From Pirellulales bacterium (GTDB taxonomy: Bacteria; Planctomycetota; Planctomycetia; Pirellulales; UBA1268): a DNA stretch of 52,405 nucleotides. Position numbers and translations under genes: made by a program. Under the pieces are notes generated by a model. The model made no database searches, had not been told where the DNA came from, and saw only the letters and a list, made by a program, of their open reading frames with translations. Positions 8,009 to 17,500 of this stretch are shown piece after piece. Within the stretch, counting starts at the first letter, position 1; each line of letters begins with the position of its first letter. The stretch lies in the NCBI GenBank assembly GCA_016776925.1, contig JADHSL010000001.1, positions 92,311 to 144,715 on the forward strand, in the 5' to 3' direction.

Positions 8009-8146
8009 ATGCGACGAGTGCCAGAATTTCACGGCAGAGTTGGTAAGTATAGGGTGGCTATTCAAAATAATTCGTATTCTCGATTTATGCGAAGTCTGTT
8101 TAAACTGTTCTCTGAAAGACGTGTTTCTACTGTTGAGTCAAGGTAA
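8009..8146 (+). CDS. Possible small basic protein, 45 residues
   Basis: A short frame starting at ATG 8009, with GAGG (7997-8000) 8 bp upstream and a further GGAGGG closer in. It ends at a TAA 13 bp before the PIN-PhoH start. The product is strongly basic (about ten Arg/Lys, for example MRSLFKLFSERR) with no known motif or membrane segment. Position and ribosome site favour a leader gene of the PhoH transcript. Chance cannot be excluded for so short a frame, and no function is proposed. Confidence 0.3.
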   Translation: MRRVPEFHGRVGKYRVAIQNNSYSRFMRSLFKLFSERRVSTVESR

Positions 8147-8159
8147 AAATACTTCGTAG

Positions 8160-9497
8160 GTGGTTATGAAAGACCAGTCTCGTAAATTATTTGTTCTTGA
8201 TACGAATGTCATTTTGCATGATTCAAACTGCATTCGCAATTTTCAGGAACACGATGTTGCGATACCCATTACAGTTCTTGAAGAACTCGATAAGTTCAAA
8301 CGTGGGAATGAAGATATTCATTTTCAGGCGAGGCAATTTCTGCGTGAACTAGATCAATTGACTGGTGATCTTCTGTCGACAACAGGAGCACCTCTTGGTC
8401 CTGGTCGGGGTGGTGTGCGAGTGATATTGGGTGCTGAGCAGGATGATCGGATTGCATCCGCATTTCTTCAAAACACTCCAGACCATCGCATATTAAATAC
8501 AGCGGCGAGCCTTCAGAAGGAGCGGCTGGGCCGTCGGGTTATTCTGGTCTCGAAAGACACGAACCTGAGGATGAAAGCGAAAGGGCTCGGGGTTCTTGCG
8601 CAAGACTATACGAGCGACAAGATTGAGAGCTTCGACAAACTCTACATGGGAAAACGAGTTGTTGAAGATGTAGAGGCAGATGTTATTGGTGGTTTTTATA
8701 CCGGGTCCGGTAAGGTCTCGGCTGAAGACTTGCCGGGTGTAACCAATCCAATTGCAAATGAAAATTTTGTACTTCGCGCCGGTAGTAAGTCAGTATTGGT
8801 ATCGTTCAAGGCATCTGACAATACCTTCGTGAGGGTAGAGAAAAAAAACTGTTATGGAATAAATCCTCGGAATGCTGAGCAATCATTTGCGGTCAACGCA
8901 CTCTTGGACGATGACGTAAAGTTGGTAACACTCGCCGGTACTGCTGGCACTGGTAAAACACTGCTGGCATTAGCCGCAGCCCTCGAATGTCGTCAGCAAT
9001 ATCGTCAGATATTGCTGGCTCGCCCTGTTGTGCCGTTGTCGAATCGGGATCTTGGTTTTCTGCCAGGTGATATTACCGATAAACTAGACCCGTATATGCA
9101 GCCTCTGTACGACAACCTGACTGTCATACGCCATCAGTTTCATGAAAGTTCTCCAGCCGCGCAGCGAATTCAAGAGATGCGAGAATCTGAAAAACTACTG
9201 GTGACGCCCTTGGCTTATATTCGTGGTCGCAGCTTGCAAAAGATATTTTTTATCGTTGACGAAGCTCAGAACCTCACGCCACATGAGGTGAAAACAATAA
9301 TCACCCGTGCAGGGGAGGGCACGAAGATCATTTTTACGGGTGACATACGTCAGATTGATCAGCCCTATCTCGACACTCTTTCGAATGGGCTGAGCTATCT
9401 CATCAACAGGATGGTAGGGCAGTCAATATTTGCGCACATTACACTTGAAAAAGGTGAAAGGTCTGCACTTGCGGATCTTGCAAGTGAGCTTTTGTGA
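8160..9497 (+). CDS. PIN domain-PhoH family ATPase
   Basis: Two-domain protein of the PhoH2/YlaK type, an ATP-dependent RNA helicase/RNase family. Residues 10-140 form a PIN nuclease domain: D14 in [12 protein letters not shown], an Asp/Glu-rich LEELDKFK, and [11 protein letters not shown] with its acidic metal ligand. Residues 235-445 form the PhoH ATPase: Walker A GTAGTGKT at 260-267, Walker [11 protein letters not shown] with D367-E368, then FTGDIRQID as the sensor motif. At 445 residues it is the normal length. GTG at 8160 or the ATG two codons on (8166) may be used. The final 12 bp lie against a convergent response regulator. The PIN catalytic acids look intact. PhoH is the old family name; a phosphate role is not implied. 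Confidence 0.93.
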   Translation: MVMKDQSRKLFVLDTNVILHDSNCIRNFQEHDVAIPITVLEELDKFKRGNEDIHFQARQFLRELDQLTGDLLSTTGAPLGPGRGGVRVILGAEQDDRIASAFLQNTPDHRILNTAASLQKERLGRRVILVSKDTNLRMKAKGLGVLAQDYTSDKIESFDKLYMGKRVVEDVEADVIGGFYTGSGKVSAEDLPGVTNPIANENFVLRAGSKSVLVSFKASDNTFVRVEKKNCYGINPRNAEQSFAVNALLDDDVKLVTLAGTAGTGKTLLALAAALECRQQYRQILLARPVVPLSNRDLGFLPGDITDKLDPYMQPLYDNLTVIRHQFHESSPAAQRIQEMRESEKLLVTPLAYIRGRSLQKIFFIVDEAQNLTPHEVKTIITRAGEGTKIIFTGDIRQIDQPYLDTLSNGLSYLINRMVGQSIFAHITLEKGERSALADLASELL

Positions 9498-9508
9498 TTC
9501 GTTGTCTA

Positions 9509-10162
9509 TCACAAGTTATCGAAACCCTGCCGAACGGCCCAAACCGCAGCCTGAGTGCGGTCTTTGACTTGAAGTTTTCGTAGGATGTTTTGCACGTGTT
9601 CTTTCACTGTTTCGATGCTGATTCCAAGCGAGTCTGCAATTTCTTGGTTAGAAAGTCCCAATGAAATGATTTTTAAAACCTGAAACTCTCGTGGGGTTAA
9701 TGGAGCATTGATGTCTGGGGGTAGCGATCGTTTTGATAAACGTGCCGTCAGTTTTCTTAATTTACTGTCGGGGCGAGAGGTCGCGTTTGCTGCGGCATAC
9801 TCGATGGTAGCGCATAAGGCATCTTTGCTTATTGTCTTAAGGATGAAATCAGTTGCACCGGCAGCGGCTGCTCGGGCTATAGCGGTGGGACTATCGAAAG
9901 CTGTGAATGCGATAACGTGGCACTTTGGACAGATTTCCCGTAGTGGCTTAATGAGTGAAACGCCATCCTCGCCAACTTGAAGTCTCACGTCGAGCAAAAC
10001 AATGTCGGGCTGCAGCATGCGGCAGTCTTCTAGGGCCCGCTTCCCTGACGGTGCTGTCCCCACGACGGTGATGTGACCACTGTGTAAGATTACGGAGATT
10101 CCTTGCAGAACAACTTCGTGGTCATCAATAAGAAATACGCGTATCGGATGAGCATTCGTCAT
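9509..10162 (-). CDS. NarL/FixJ-type response regulator
   Basis: Two-component response regulator with an N-terminal receiver (residues 5-125) and a C-terminal LuxR-type helix-turn-helix (about 150-215). The acidic pocket D13-D14, the phospho-acceptor D58 in PDIVLLDVRL, and K109 in FILKT are all present. The HTH carries LTPREFQVLKIISLG and SNQEIADSLGISIETVKEHV. ATG at 10162 is preferred because GAGAGG lies about 9 bp upstream; an ATG at 10186 would extend it. No histidine kinase is adjacent; the upstream gene on the same strand is a glycosyltransferase 162 bp away. Signal and targets are unknown. Confidence 0.93.
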   Translation of the reverse strand: MTNAHPIRVFLIDDHEVVLQGISVILHSGHITVVGTAPSGKRALEDCRMLQPDIVLLDVRLQVGEDGVSLIKPLREICPKCHVIAFTAFDSPTAIARAAAAGATDFILKTISKDALCATIEYAAANATSRPDSKLRKLTARLSKRSLPPDINAPLTPREFQVLKIISLGLSNQEIADSLGISIETVKEHVQNILRKLQVKDRTQAAVWAVRQGFDNL

Positions 10163-10323
10163 CGTGGTTATCCTCTCGGCACACATTGGGAACGTGTATC
10201 GTAGTCGTTTGAACGCCTATTGCCATCCTGTCGTCGGTCTTGTACTTGTTTTTTCAGTTGCTCGACTGCGTGTTCTATTCAGCAGACCATTCCGTGCTGT
10301 CAGCAAGTCAACACGAATTATCC

Positions 10324-12633
10324 CTAATAATTGAGCCACTGGTAGATCCAGGGATGTGTCCATGGGTTCCATGTGGGTGCTGCAACCGACAGCACAGAAA
10401 GCCCAAGAAGTATGAGTAAGACCGAGTAGCCGGTCCTGCTGGCAGCCAAACGATCAGCTGCCGGCGTAAGGGCAGTGATCCAAATTGGTGCCAGCCAAAA
10501 GACCCAACGGAACCCACTTGTTGATCCACCATAGTTGCGGTCCAACGGCTGTCGGGTCAAGTAAAAGAGAATCACAGTGATCGAAACAGTAATAATTGCC
10601 ATAGATAAGATCTGCCATCCCTGTCCAGGTCTTTGTAGCATCAAGATGAGGCCAGGCAGGACAAGGAGCCAAACAGGTGTGAGTGAAAATATTCCGTGGT
10701 GTCCAATGGTCGCGTGAAAAGCATATCGAGTAATTGATGCCTCACCACGGTCGATACCGCCCGGTGATCGCCAGTAGCTTTCAATCACTCGGCCGTTCGG
10801 CATTGTGAATCGATAGTCATACCAATTTTCTGGATTCCACTGATTTTCAGAGACTTGTCCTTCAGTAGATTTCGATGCTATTTCAGAAGGAGTCGGTGCG
10901 GCACGAAATGCATATGGCGGCCATGCCGAGCCATGAGCAAGAATGTTTGATCCAAGGGCCGCAATCAAAACAGCAAGCACTGCTGGAAGAGTAGCACAAG
11001 CAGTTTGTCGCCAGTCAAATGTAGCTAGAATTCCTACAACAGCCGCAGTCCAAGCAAGTGCAGGAAGATCAAAGGCTGCAGCAAGACCAGCAGTCAGTCC
11101 AGCTGCTGCAAAAAGCGACCAAGAACGCCGTGCCTTTTTGGTAACAACCAACACACAGTAAAGACTGGCAGCTGTACACGCTGCCGCGAAAGAGTGATTA
11201 GTTAGCGCTACAGCAAATGTCGTAAGGAGAGTGCCAAAGGCGATAGTCGCTGCAGACCAGATTTTTCCGCGATCAGTCGTACCAGTAAGTTCAATACAGC
11301 CACACGATGCAAGAATGATAATTCCCAAAGGGACCAGCCCGTAAAGAACCAGCATGAAACGACCAAGCAGAAACGGATGGTCTCCAAGAGTCCATCCTGT
11401 TGCTTGAACAAGTAACCAGTATGGCCCAGCAAGCAGGAGAGATAGAAGTGGCGGCTTGCTCGAATACAGGTGCAATTTTCCATTTTTGTCTGGATGCACA
11501 ACAGCATCAATGGTGTCCCACCCGGGTTCCGCTGCGAGGTCTTCAATCGCAAACGTTCCGCGTTCTGCGAGACTTCGGATCGTTAGCCACCGGCTGCGAT
11601 CATTCGCTGAAAGAAAGGGGCGAAAAAGTCCCTTTTCTCGTCGGATGCGACTAGACAGTTCTTGTCGTAGAGCCAGCTCTTTGGCTGGGGTGAGTTGGCT
11701 TGCACTGCCTGTCGTCCGTCTTTCAATGGCTTCTTGAACTAACCGCTTTTCCAGTGCTAATCGATCTACTGTTGTAACTGTAGCAATCCGACCAAGAACG
11801 CTGCTGCATGCAACAAGAGCAAGAATCCCATACATGAATTTCCGAAGATGAGCCGTAGAATCGACTAGAGAATCCTTGTGGTTCGCTGTGCTGAGTTGAC
11901 CAGTCTGTAACTTAAGCCAAACAGAACCAAGATCGAACAAACCACGGAAGAAACGCCCAACGCCATATTTAGAGACTCCTTGGGTGCGCGGCCGGTGATG
12001 AACCGGCTGTTCAACAATACGGTTTCCGAAGGATGCAGCCAGAACAGGTATAAACCGATGCATGCCTGTCGCTAGCGGTAGCTGCTGAGCAACTTCACGA
12101 CGCATTGCTTTCAGACCACAATTGTGATCGTGTAGCGATACGTTTGTAAGCCAGCTGACAAGCAGATTGAAAACTCGGGATGGCATTGTTTTATGCCAAG
12201 GGTCCAGTCGTGGCGTTTTCCAACCGTTCACAAGTTCGGCTTCTGCCGGCGGTGCCTTCTGGCCATCAGGAGCCATGCCCAGTCGCGTGAGCATTTTCGG
12301 AATTTCACTCGGATCATCTTGGCCATCACCATCAAGCATGACGACAGATTCGCCGCGAACGCGTGCGAACCCTCTCGAGAGAGCAGCAGATTTTCCACGG
12401 CCATCTGTAAGATGGATTAAATGAATTCGCGAGGTGTTGCCTGAGAGTGATTCTACTTCATCAACTGATCCGTCGGTTGAACCATCATTGATAACCAGAA
12501 TTTCCCAAGAGAATCCGGCTGTATCGAGTGATGTACGAATCTCATTTATTAAAGAGCCGATGTTACCCGCTTCATTACGGATGGGAATAACGAGTGAGAC
12601 CTGAGGGCGATCAGTAGGGTGGGTTGACGTCAT
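10324..12633 (-). CDS. Fused GT2 glycosyltransferase and polytopic GT39/ArnT-like membrane protein
   Basis: Residues 10-250 are a GT2 domain of the dolichyl/polyprenyl-phosphate sugar synthase type: SLVIPIRNEAGNIG, ILVINDGSTDGS, the metal-binding D101-D103 in VVMLDGDGQDDP, and HDHNCGLKAMRRE. From residue 268 to the end (769) there are many hydrophobic helices plus a soluble loop with NDRSRWLTIRSLAERG and YSSKPPLLSLLLAGPYWLL, resembling polytopic GT-C transferases of the GT39/ArnT kind. Such enzymes use polyprenyl-phosphate sugars, so the two halves could make and then use one lipid-linked sugar donor. ATG 12633 is favoured over TTG 12657, though neither has a clear ribosome site. GT2 is certain; the GT-C assignment and acceptor are inference. 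Confidence 0.85.
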   Translation of the reverse strand: MTSTHPTDRPQVSLVIPIRNEAGNIGSLINEIRTSLDTAGFSWEILVINDGSTDGSVDEVESLSGNTSRIHLIHLTDGRGKSAALSRGFARVRGESVVMLDGDGQDDPSEIPKMLTRLGMAPDGQKAPPAEAELVNGWKTPRLDPWHKTMPSRVFNLLVSWLTNVSLHDHNCGLKAMRREVAQQLPLATGMHRFIPVLAASFGNRIVEQPVHHRPRTQGVSKYGVGRFFRGLFDLGSVWLKLQTGQLSTANHKDSLVDSTAHLRKFMYGILALVACSSVLGRIATVTTVDRLALEKRLVQEAIERRTTGSASQLTPAKELALRQELSSRIRREKGLFRPFLSANDRSRWLTIRSLAERGTFAIEDLAAEPGWDTIDAVVHPDKNGKLHLYSSKPPLLSLLLAGPYWLLVQATGWTLGDHPFLLGRFMLVLYGLVPLGIIILASCGCIELTGTTDRGKIWSAATIAFGTLLTTFAVALTNHSFAAACTAASLYCVLVVTKKARRSWSLFAAAGLTAGLAAAFDLPALAWTAAVVGILATFDWRQTACATLPAVLAVLIAALGSNILAHGSAWPPYAFRAAPTPSEIASKSTEGQVSENQWNPENWYDYRFTMPNGRVIESYWRSPGGIDRGEASITRYAFHATIGHHGIFSLTPVWLLVLPGLILMLQRPGQGWQILSMAIITVSITVILFYLTRQPLDRNYGGSTSGFRWVFWLAPIWITALTPAADRLAASRTGYSVLLILLGLSVLSVAAPTWNPWTHPWIYQWLNY

Positions 12634-12826
12634 GCAAATTAAGGTACGGTGGGTCAAGGAGACCAGCAGTCAGCGATACATCCGCTCATTCCTAGTATTG
12701 CACGGGATAACCACATACTACGAGTTAAAAAATTGATTTTCCCCACTTTGCTGGAGAGCGGTTTACAATCGGTAGTCTGTGGTCGGGAGAATCGGCCGAA
12801 ATACGTACATAACCAGAGTTCCTAAC

Positions 12827-13894
12827 ATGACACGTCTGATTTCTCTCAGTGTAATTCTTGGGCTGGTGGTGATATTTGGGCTGCTTTCGCTGAGAGTCAT
12901 GTCCATTTTTTTATTGCCGCTTCTGTTGGCTGCGATGCTTGTCGTGATTTTTGGCCCAATGTACAGAGCATTGCGGCAGAAGTTAGGAGTGCAGGAGTGG
13001 TTTGCTGCTGGTCTTACAACAGGGTTTGTTTTGATCATAGTTCTTGTTCCGCTTGCTCTTCTGGTTGTCCGAGCGGGTGGAGATGCGATTGCAATGGCAC
13101 AGAGCCCTCATGGTATGCGGCTTGACCCAACGGTACTTTCCGGCCTCATTGAAACAGTGAATGAAACGACGGGCCTTTCACTCACCGCTGATGACATCAA
13201 TACTGAGTTGAAAAAAGTAGCAGAGGACTTTTTTGGTCCAATTGCTACTCGTGCTCCGGTCGTGGCAGCAAAGTTGATCATCGGAGTGATTATTATGACT
13301 GTCGCACTGTTTTACTTTCTAGCTGATGGAGCAAGAATGTTTGACGCGGTCACGCGATTAATCCCTCTTGATCAGCGATACCAGTGGCAGTTTCTAACAG
13401 AATTCGAGGAGGTTAGTCGTGCTGTAGTGAGCTCGACGTTATTGGCTGCGATAGTCCAAGCCATCCTTGCGGGCTTTGGTTTTTATGTCGCGGAGCTTCA
13501 GGCTGTGTTTCTGCTGACACTACTCACATTTTTTGGCGCTCTCATTCCGTTTGTTGGTGCCGCAGCAGTTTGGGGTTCAGCCAGCCTCTATCTGCTGTTC
13601 TTCGCAAAGAGTACGTGGGCAGCTCTTGGTCTTGCGTTATGGGGCGCCTTAGTTGTTTCAACAGTCGACAACATCATCAAGCCATACGTTTTGCAGGGGC
13701 AATCAAAGCTCCATCCACTGCTTGCTCTACTGAGCATTCTTGGTGGAGTCGGTGCTCTAGGGCCCATAGGCATCTTTGTTGGCCCTATTGCAGTTGCATT
13801 CTTGCAAGCAGCATTGACTATGTTGCAGACTGAACTCGATACGCTTTCCGACAAAATTCCAGGAGAAGAAAGCAGCAGTCTCGCCGGAAAGTAA
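12827..13894 (+). CDS. AI-2E family transporter (PerM/TqsA-like permease)
   Basis: Integral membrane protein of the AI-2 exporter superfamily, 355 residues from the ATG. Hydrophobic helices begin with SLSVILGLVVIFGLL and VMSIFLLPLLLAAMLVV. A soluble central region follows (about 85-150), and then the conserved C-terminal helix pack with FGALIPFVGAAAVWG, DNIIKPYVLQG and HPLLALLSILGGVGALGPIG, all family hallmarks. ATG 12827 places the start just before the first helix; a GTG at 12779 would add 16 residues. The real substrate of family members varies (signal molecules, ions, metabolites) and cannot be read from sequence. The gene diverges from the GT fusion gene. Confidence 0.92.
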   Translation: MTRLISLSVILGLVVIFGLLSLRVMSIFLLPLLLAAMLVVIFGPMYRALRQKLGVQEWFAAGLTTGFVLIIVLVPLALLVVRAGGDAIAMAQSPHGMRLDPTVLSGLIETVNETTGLSLTADDINTELKKVAEDFFGPIATRAPVVAAKLIIGVIIMTVALFYFLADGARMFDAVTRLIPLDQRYQWQFLTEFEEVSRAVVSSTLLAAIVQAILAGFGFYVAELQAVFLLTLLTFFGALIPFVGAAAVWGSASLYLLFFAKSTWAALGLALWGALVVSTVDNIIKPYVLQGQSKLHPLLALLSILGGVGALGPIGIFVGPIAVAFLQAALTMLQTELDTLSDKIPGEESSSLAGK

Positions 13895-13966
13895 GTTGTG
13901 ATTCTTTTAGTAGTGCTCAGCTGATTTAGAAATCTCGGATTGAATACCTTTTTGTGAGGAACAGCT

Positions 13967-14440
13967 ATGTTCATCGAATTATTAACACTGGCAGCCGCAA
14001 TGTTGGCTACAGGTATTGAAACAGCATTCGTACCGAGTGATGACGGGGGAGGAGAATACTTGGTCCGAGTCGAACCAGACTTGGTTTCCAGCCGGAGCCC
14101 CTACACTTTCACCAGCGATATTCCAGTTGATGAACGAGATGTGAGAAGGGTATGTATTTATGTCGCTGATCGATGGCCTGCAGCTGTAGAGCGAACAGTT
14201 ATCGAGGCAGCGGCGCGTCCCAAGGTGATACCAGCTGGACCTGCTAAGGTGGAGGGAGAGGAGATGACGATGACGACTGATCAGGGAAAGAAGCCGTGGT
14301 CACTCTTGGTCGGTTCGTTGATTGCGCTTTTTCTTTCACTTGGCGGCAATGCCTACCTTGGTATTCTTCTTGGGGGTATGCGAGCACGGTACTTGTCGCT
14401 GGTCCGAGAGCGTATTCCCGACGCCTCTGTGGCGGGGTAG
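13967..14440 (+). CDS. Small membrane-anchored protein of unknown function
   Basis: I do not recognise this protein (157 residues). A GAGG ribosome site sits about 8 bp before the ATG. The N-terminus (ELLTLAAAMLATGIETAF) is weakly hydrophobic and could be a signal or the first helix of a small fold. The middle has DLVSSRSPYTFTSDIPVDER and VCIYVADRWP. Near the C-terminus a clear hydrophobic helix WSLLVGSLIALFLSLGG is followed by YLGILLGG and a basic end. The region between has several Pro and Lys residues, as in a linker. It reads as a tail-anchored or bitopic protein. It is 72 bp after the AI-2E gene, perhaps in one transcript. Confidence 0.65.
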   Translation: MFIELLTLAAAMLATGIETAFVPSDDGGGEYLVRVEPDLVSSRSPYTFTSDIPVDERDVRRVCIYVADRWPAAVERTVIEAAARPKVIPAGPAKVEGEEMTMTTDQGKKPWSLLVGSLIALFLSLGGNAYLGILLGGMRARYLSLVRERIPDASVAG

Positions 14441-14546
14441 CCCGCAATCATTTGATCGACACGTGGCTTTCAACGTCTCTATGCTTGGGCAGAACCAAAT
14501 GCTTTCTATTTGTCGATTAAACATCGCCAAAGCAGTATTCTTCAGA

Positions 14547-17500
14547 TCACCACGATTCCTGTGGTAGAGCATCATCGTCCGCTGATCCGTCAGCTGAGAT
14601 TTGTTTTGGACCAAGGGTACGAACGGTTGCTTTCGCTGCTCGAAAGAGTGTGGCGACGTGAGCATGGCACGTGAGAACAAGCATCTGGTGGTCACCGTTT
14701 CGATCATTCATAAATTCAACAAGAGTGCGTGATGCGGCTTGAGCGCGTTGGTCATCGAAGTTAACCAGGGCGTCGTCCATAACCACAGGAAGTGTAATAC
14801 CTTGTTCGTGCAGGTCACGTACAAGGGCGAGTCGCAAAGCAAGAAAAACCTGTTCTCGAGTGCCGCGACTGAGTCGTTCCGGGTTCCAAATCACACCAGC
14901 AGCGTCATGGACATCAAGCCGGGCTTCATCAGCCGCCGTGGTGATCTGAATGTATCGCCCTTCTGTAAGTCGAGCGAGCCAGTGAGATGCTTCGATAAGC
15001 GCAGCGGGTTGGTGGTGTCTCGCCACTTCCGCACGGGTACGTTCTAAAAGTCCGCGTGTGCATTTGAGCAGACGAATGCGTTGGTCGTGTGCCGCTATTT
15101 GCGCATCAACTGTAGCTGATTGATACTGCATTGTTTCTGGGCCATTGTTTTTCCCTGCCAGTTGGATTTCTTTCTCAATTTCTGTAAGTCTGGCTCGCTG
15201 GGCTCCAAGGTTTTCACGCAGTTCTTGTGTCACGCTTTCAGCGTCAGACAGTCTCTGTTTGAGAGAAATTGTCGGCGATTGCTCGATCCATGTATCAAGC
15301 ATTCTTGGGTCTTTGAATCGACTCCTACCGTCGTGCCATGTTCGCTCTGCGATACGAGCCTTTTCAGTAAGCTCATCAAAATATGGCCGGCGATCGGTCT
15401 TAGCCAGGAATATTTCTTCAGTTTCAGCATCCCATCGTTCGAGCCTCGCCTTGAGTGTGCGGTCGCATACCTTAAGTTGGCGAATTGCCTGCCTATGACG
15501 AATTCTCGCCCTCTCGAGCTTGCGAGTGCATGTTTTGTGTCGCTCGTGAATCTGCTGCTGCTTGTTCAACAGGTCATCGAGTTGCTGAAGCTGATCAAGT
15601 GAAGTTCCTTCTGGTAGGAGTTCACACTCGACAAGGATTGCTTCAATTCGCCTTGAAGCAGCAGCCAATTCTTCCCGTTTATGACGGGCCTCGTCGGAAA
15701 GTCGCCGCCGGTCGTCGTCGAGCGTAAGAAGTTCGTGGCGGTGTGTGCCAATCCGCCAGACTTCCGACGGGCTTAACGTACTGGGTAGTCCTCTTTGCTC
15801 AAGAGATCTTTGCCATCGGGCAACGCTTTTCTTTCGGCGACTGAACGCCAGCTTTAATTTCTCCTTAGACTTGGAAACGCGAGCCTTATGGCTGCGAAGG
15901 ACTCCTTCATGAGCTGCCATGTGTTCCAGCCGGAGGATTTCAGCGTCTGCCCTTGCGGCGCGTCGCTCGAGGGTGGTTTGTGGTGAGTGAGTGGATTCTG
16001 GCTGCGAATCATTTATTTCTGTGCTGAAGTGTGAGAACTGATTCGGGGATTTTGAAATTATGGTATCGAGTGTTTCGCATTGAACAGCGACATCTTTATG
16101 CTGCTTTTGTGCAAGTGCGTGCTGTCGACGTGTTTCACCCAGCCGTGCTCCTGAGGACTTGTCAAGCGTCCAGGTCATTACAGAGGCCACACCGGTGCCC
16201 GCCAGGCCGAGTGCAGCGATGACGTAAGCAAGAGGACCAGTTACAACTGCCGGCAACAGAAGACCCGATAGCAGCATTCCAGCTCCAACAACAAAAATAC
16301 TGCCGAGCCCAAGTAACCAGCTTAATGGCATTACCTGGCTGGCAAGTTGTTTGCTCATTTCTTGCTCTAGTTGTGTGATTGTCCGGTGCAGTTCAGTCAT
16401 TCGTTCTCCCGCACTCATTCGTTTACGGATTGCCGCAGACTGTTCCGTAGCTGCTTCAATGGCGGCAGTAAGAGTTGAGCCACGGAGTGCTCGTCCGGTT
16501 TCGTCAAGTTGTCGTTCGGCTTTAGCGAGTTCCGACCTTGCTCGAGCAACCTGCTTGCGAGCAGAAGCGACTGCACGAGATGCACGCTTGCAGTTTCTCG
16601 CCCGATTGCGTAGCGGGCCGAATGACAACGAAAGACCCTCAGGTAGTACGACAGCCATACCAACGTCGATGGTTTGTGGATCCTCAACCGATATGACTTT
16701 TGTGAGCCCGCACAGTCCGATCTGCTCCCCAAAGCGGCGGGCTGCAAGTCTTGCATGGGCTTCGGTTCGAGCGACGTCGGCGACAAGTCGCTCGACCTGG
16801 GAACGATCCTCCAGGAGACTCTTAATTTCAACACGTTTTTTCCAGATGGCTGTCTTGGTGTCACGGTTGGCGAGTTCTCGGGCCAGTCTTCTTCTCTCTT
16901 TCAAACGCTTTTCGACAACCCTGAAGACCTGCTTTCGCTTTTTCATATCGCGTTGCCACCCATCAAAGTCAGGATGCACCAAGGCAACCTTTTTGAGTGA
17001 CTCGAGTTCGTCAGAGAGTTCTTGCCATGCGTGTCGTAACTGGCTTATTGGCAGGGCGTCACGTGCAAGGCTTTCGGTAGCAGTGGCTCTGGTCACAGCC
17101 TTTTCAAGGCTTGTGATTTCTCGTCCGATTTTGGTGTGCTCAATGAAGAGGTCGCCAACATAATATTCAGATTGGTGCTCGTCCTCGGCTTTTCGTAACG
17201 CATCTCGTTTTTCGAGAAGGAGTTGCCGTGGTGTCTTCTGACCATCCCCTTGTGCAAGTCGTTGAACGGCTTCTTCAATCTGGCAGATAGTTCTTGCGAC
17301 TCGTGATCGATCAAGACCATTTGCGAGTTCATACAGCCGACTCCCGCACCCTTCCGGTTCAAGTGTGCGAAGTTCATGGAGCTCGTCGAGCCCGAATGCC
17401 ATGACGTTTGTGAATGTGGCTTCGTCAATGTCGCCCACAATGTCCTGGAGATAGATGCGTTGAGCATCCGTGCGGGTGCCATCGAGTTGTTCTACAGTGA

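Noticed and set aside
12733-12769. TTGATT and TACAAT as a promoter for the AI-2E family gene
   Set aside because: The spacer is 25 bp, too long for a normal sigma70 promoter, and the nearer TTGCTG is only 10 bp away.
16351-17163. Long plus-strand open frame (270 codons) within the YhaN-like gene
   Set aside because: It is antisense to a gene with clear ATPase motifs; its product is Ser/Arg/Cys-rich with no motif, as expected of a shadow frame.
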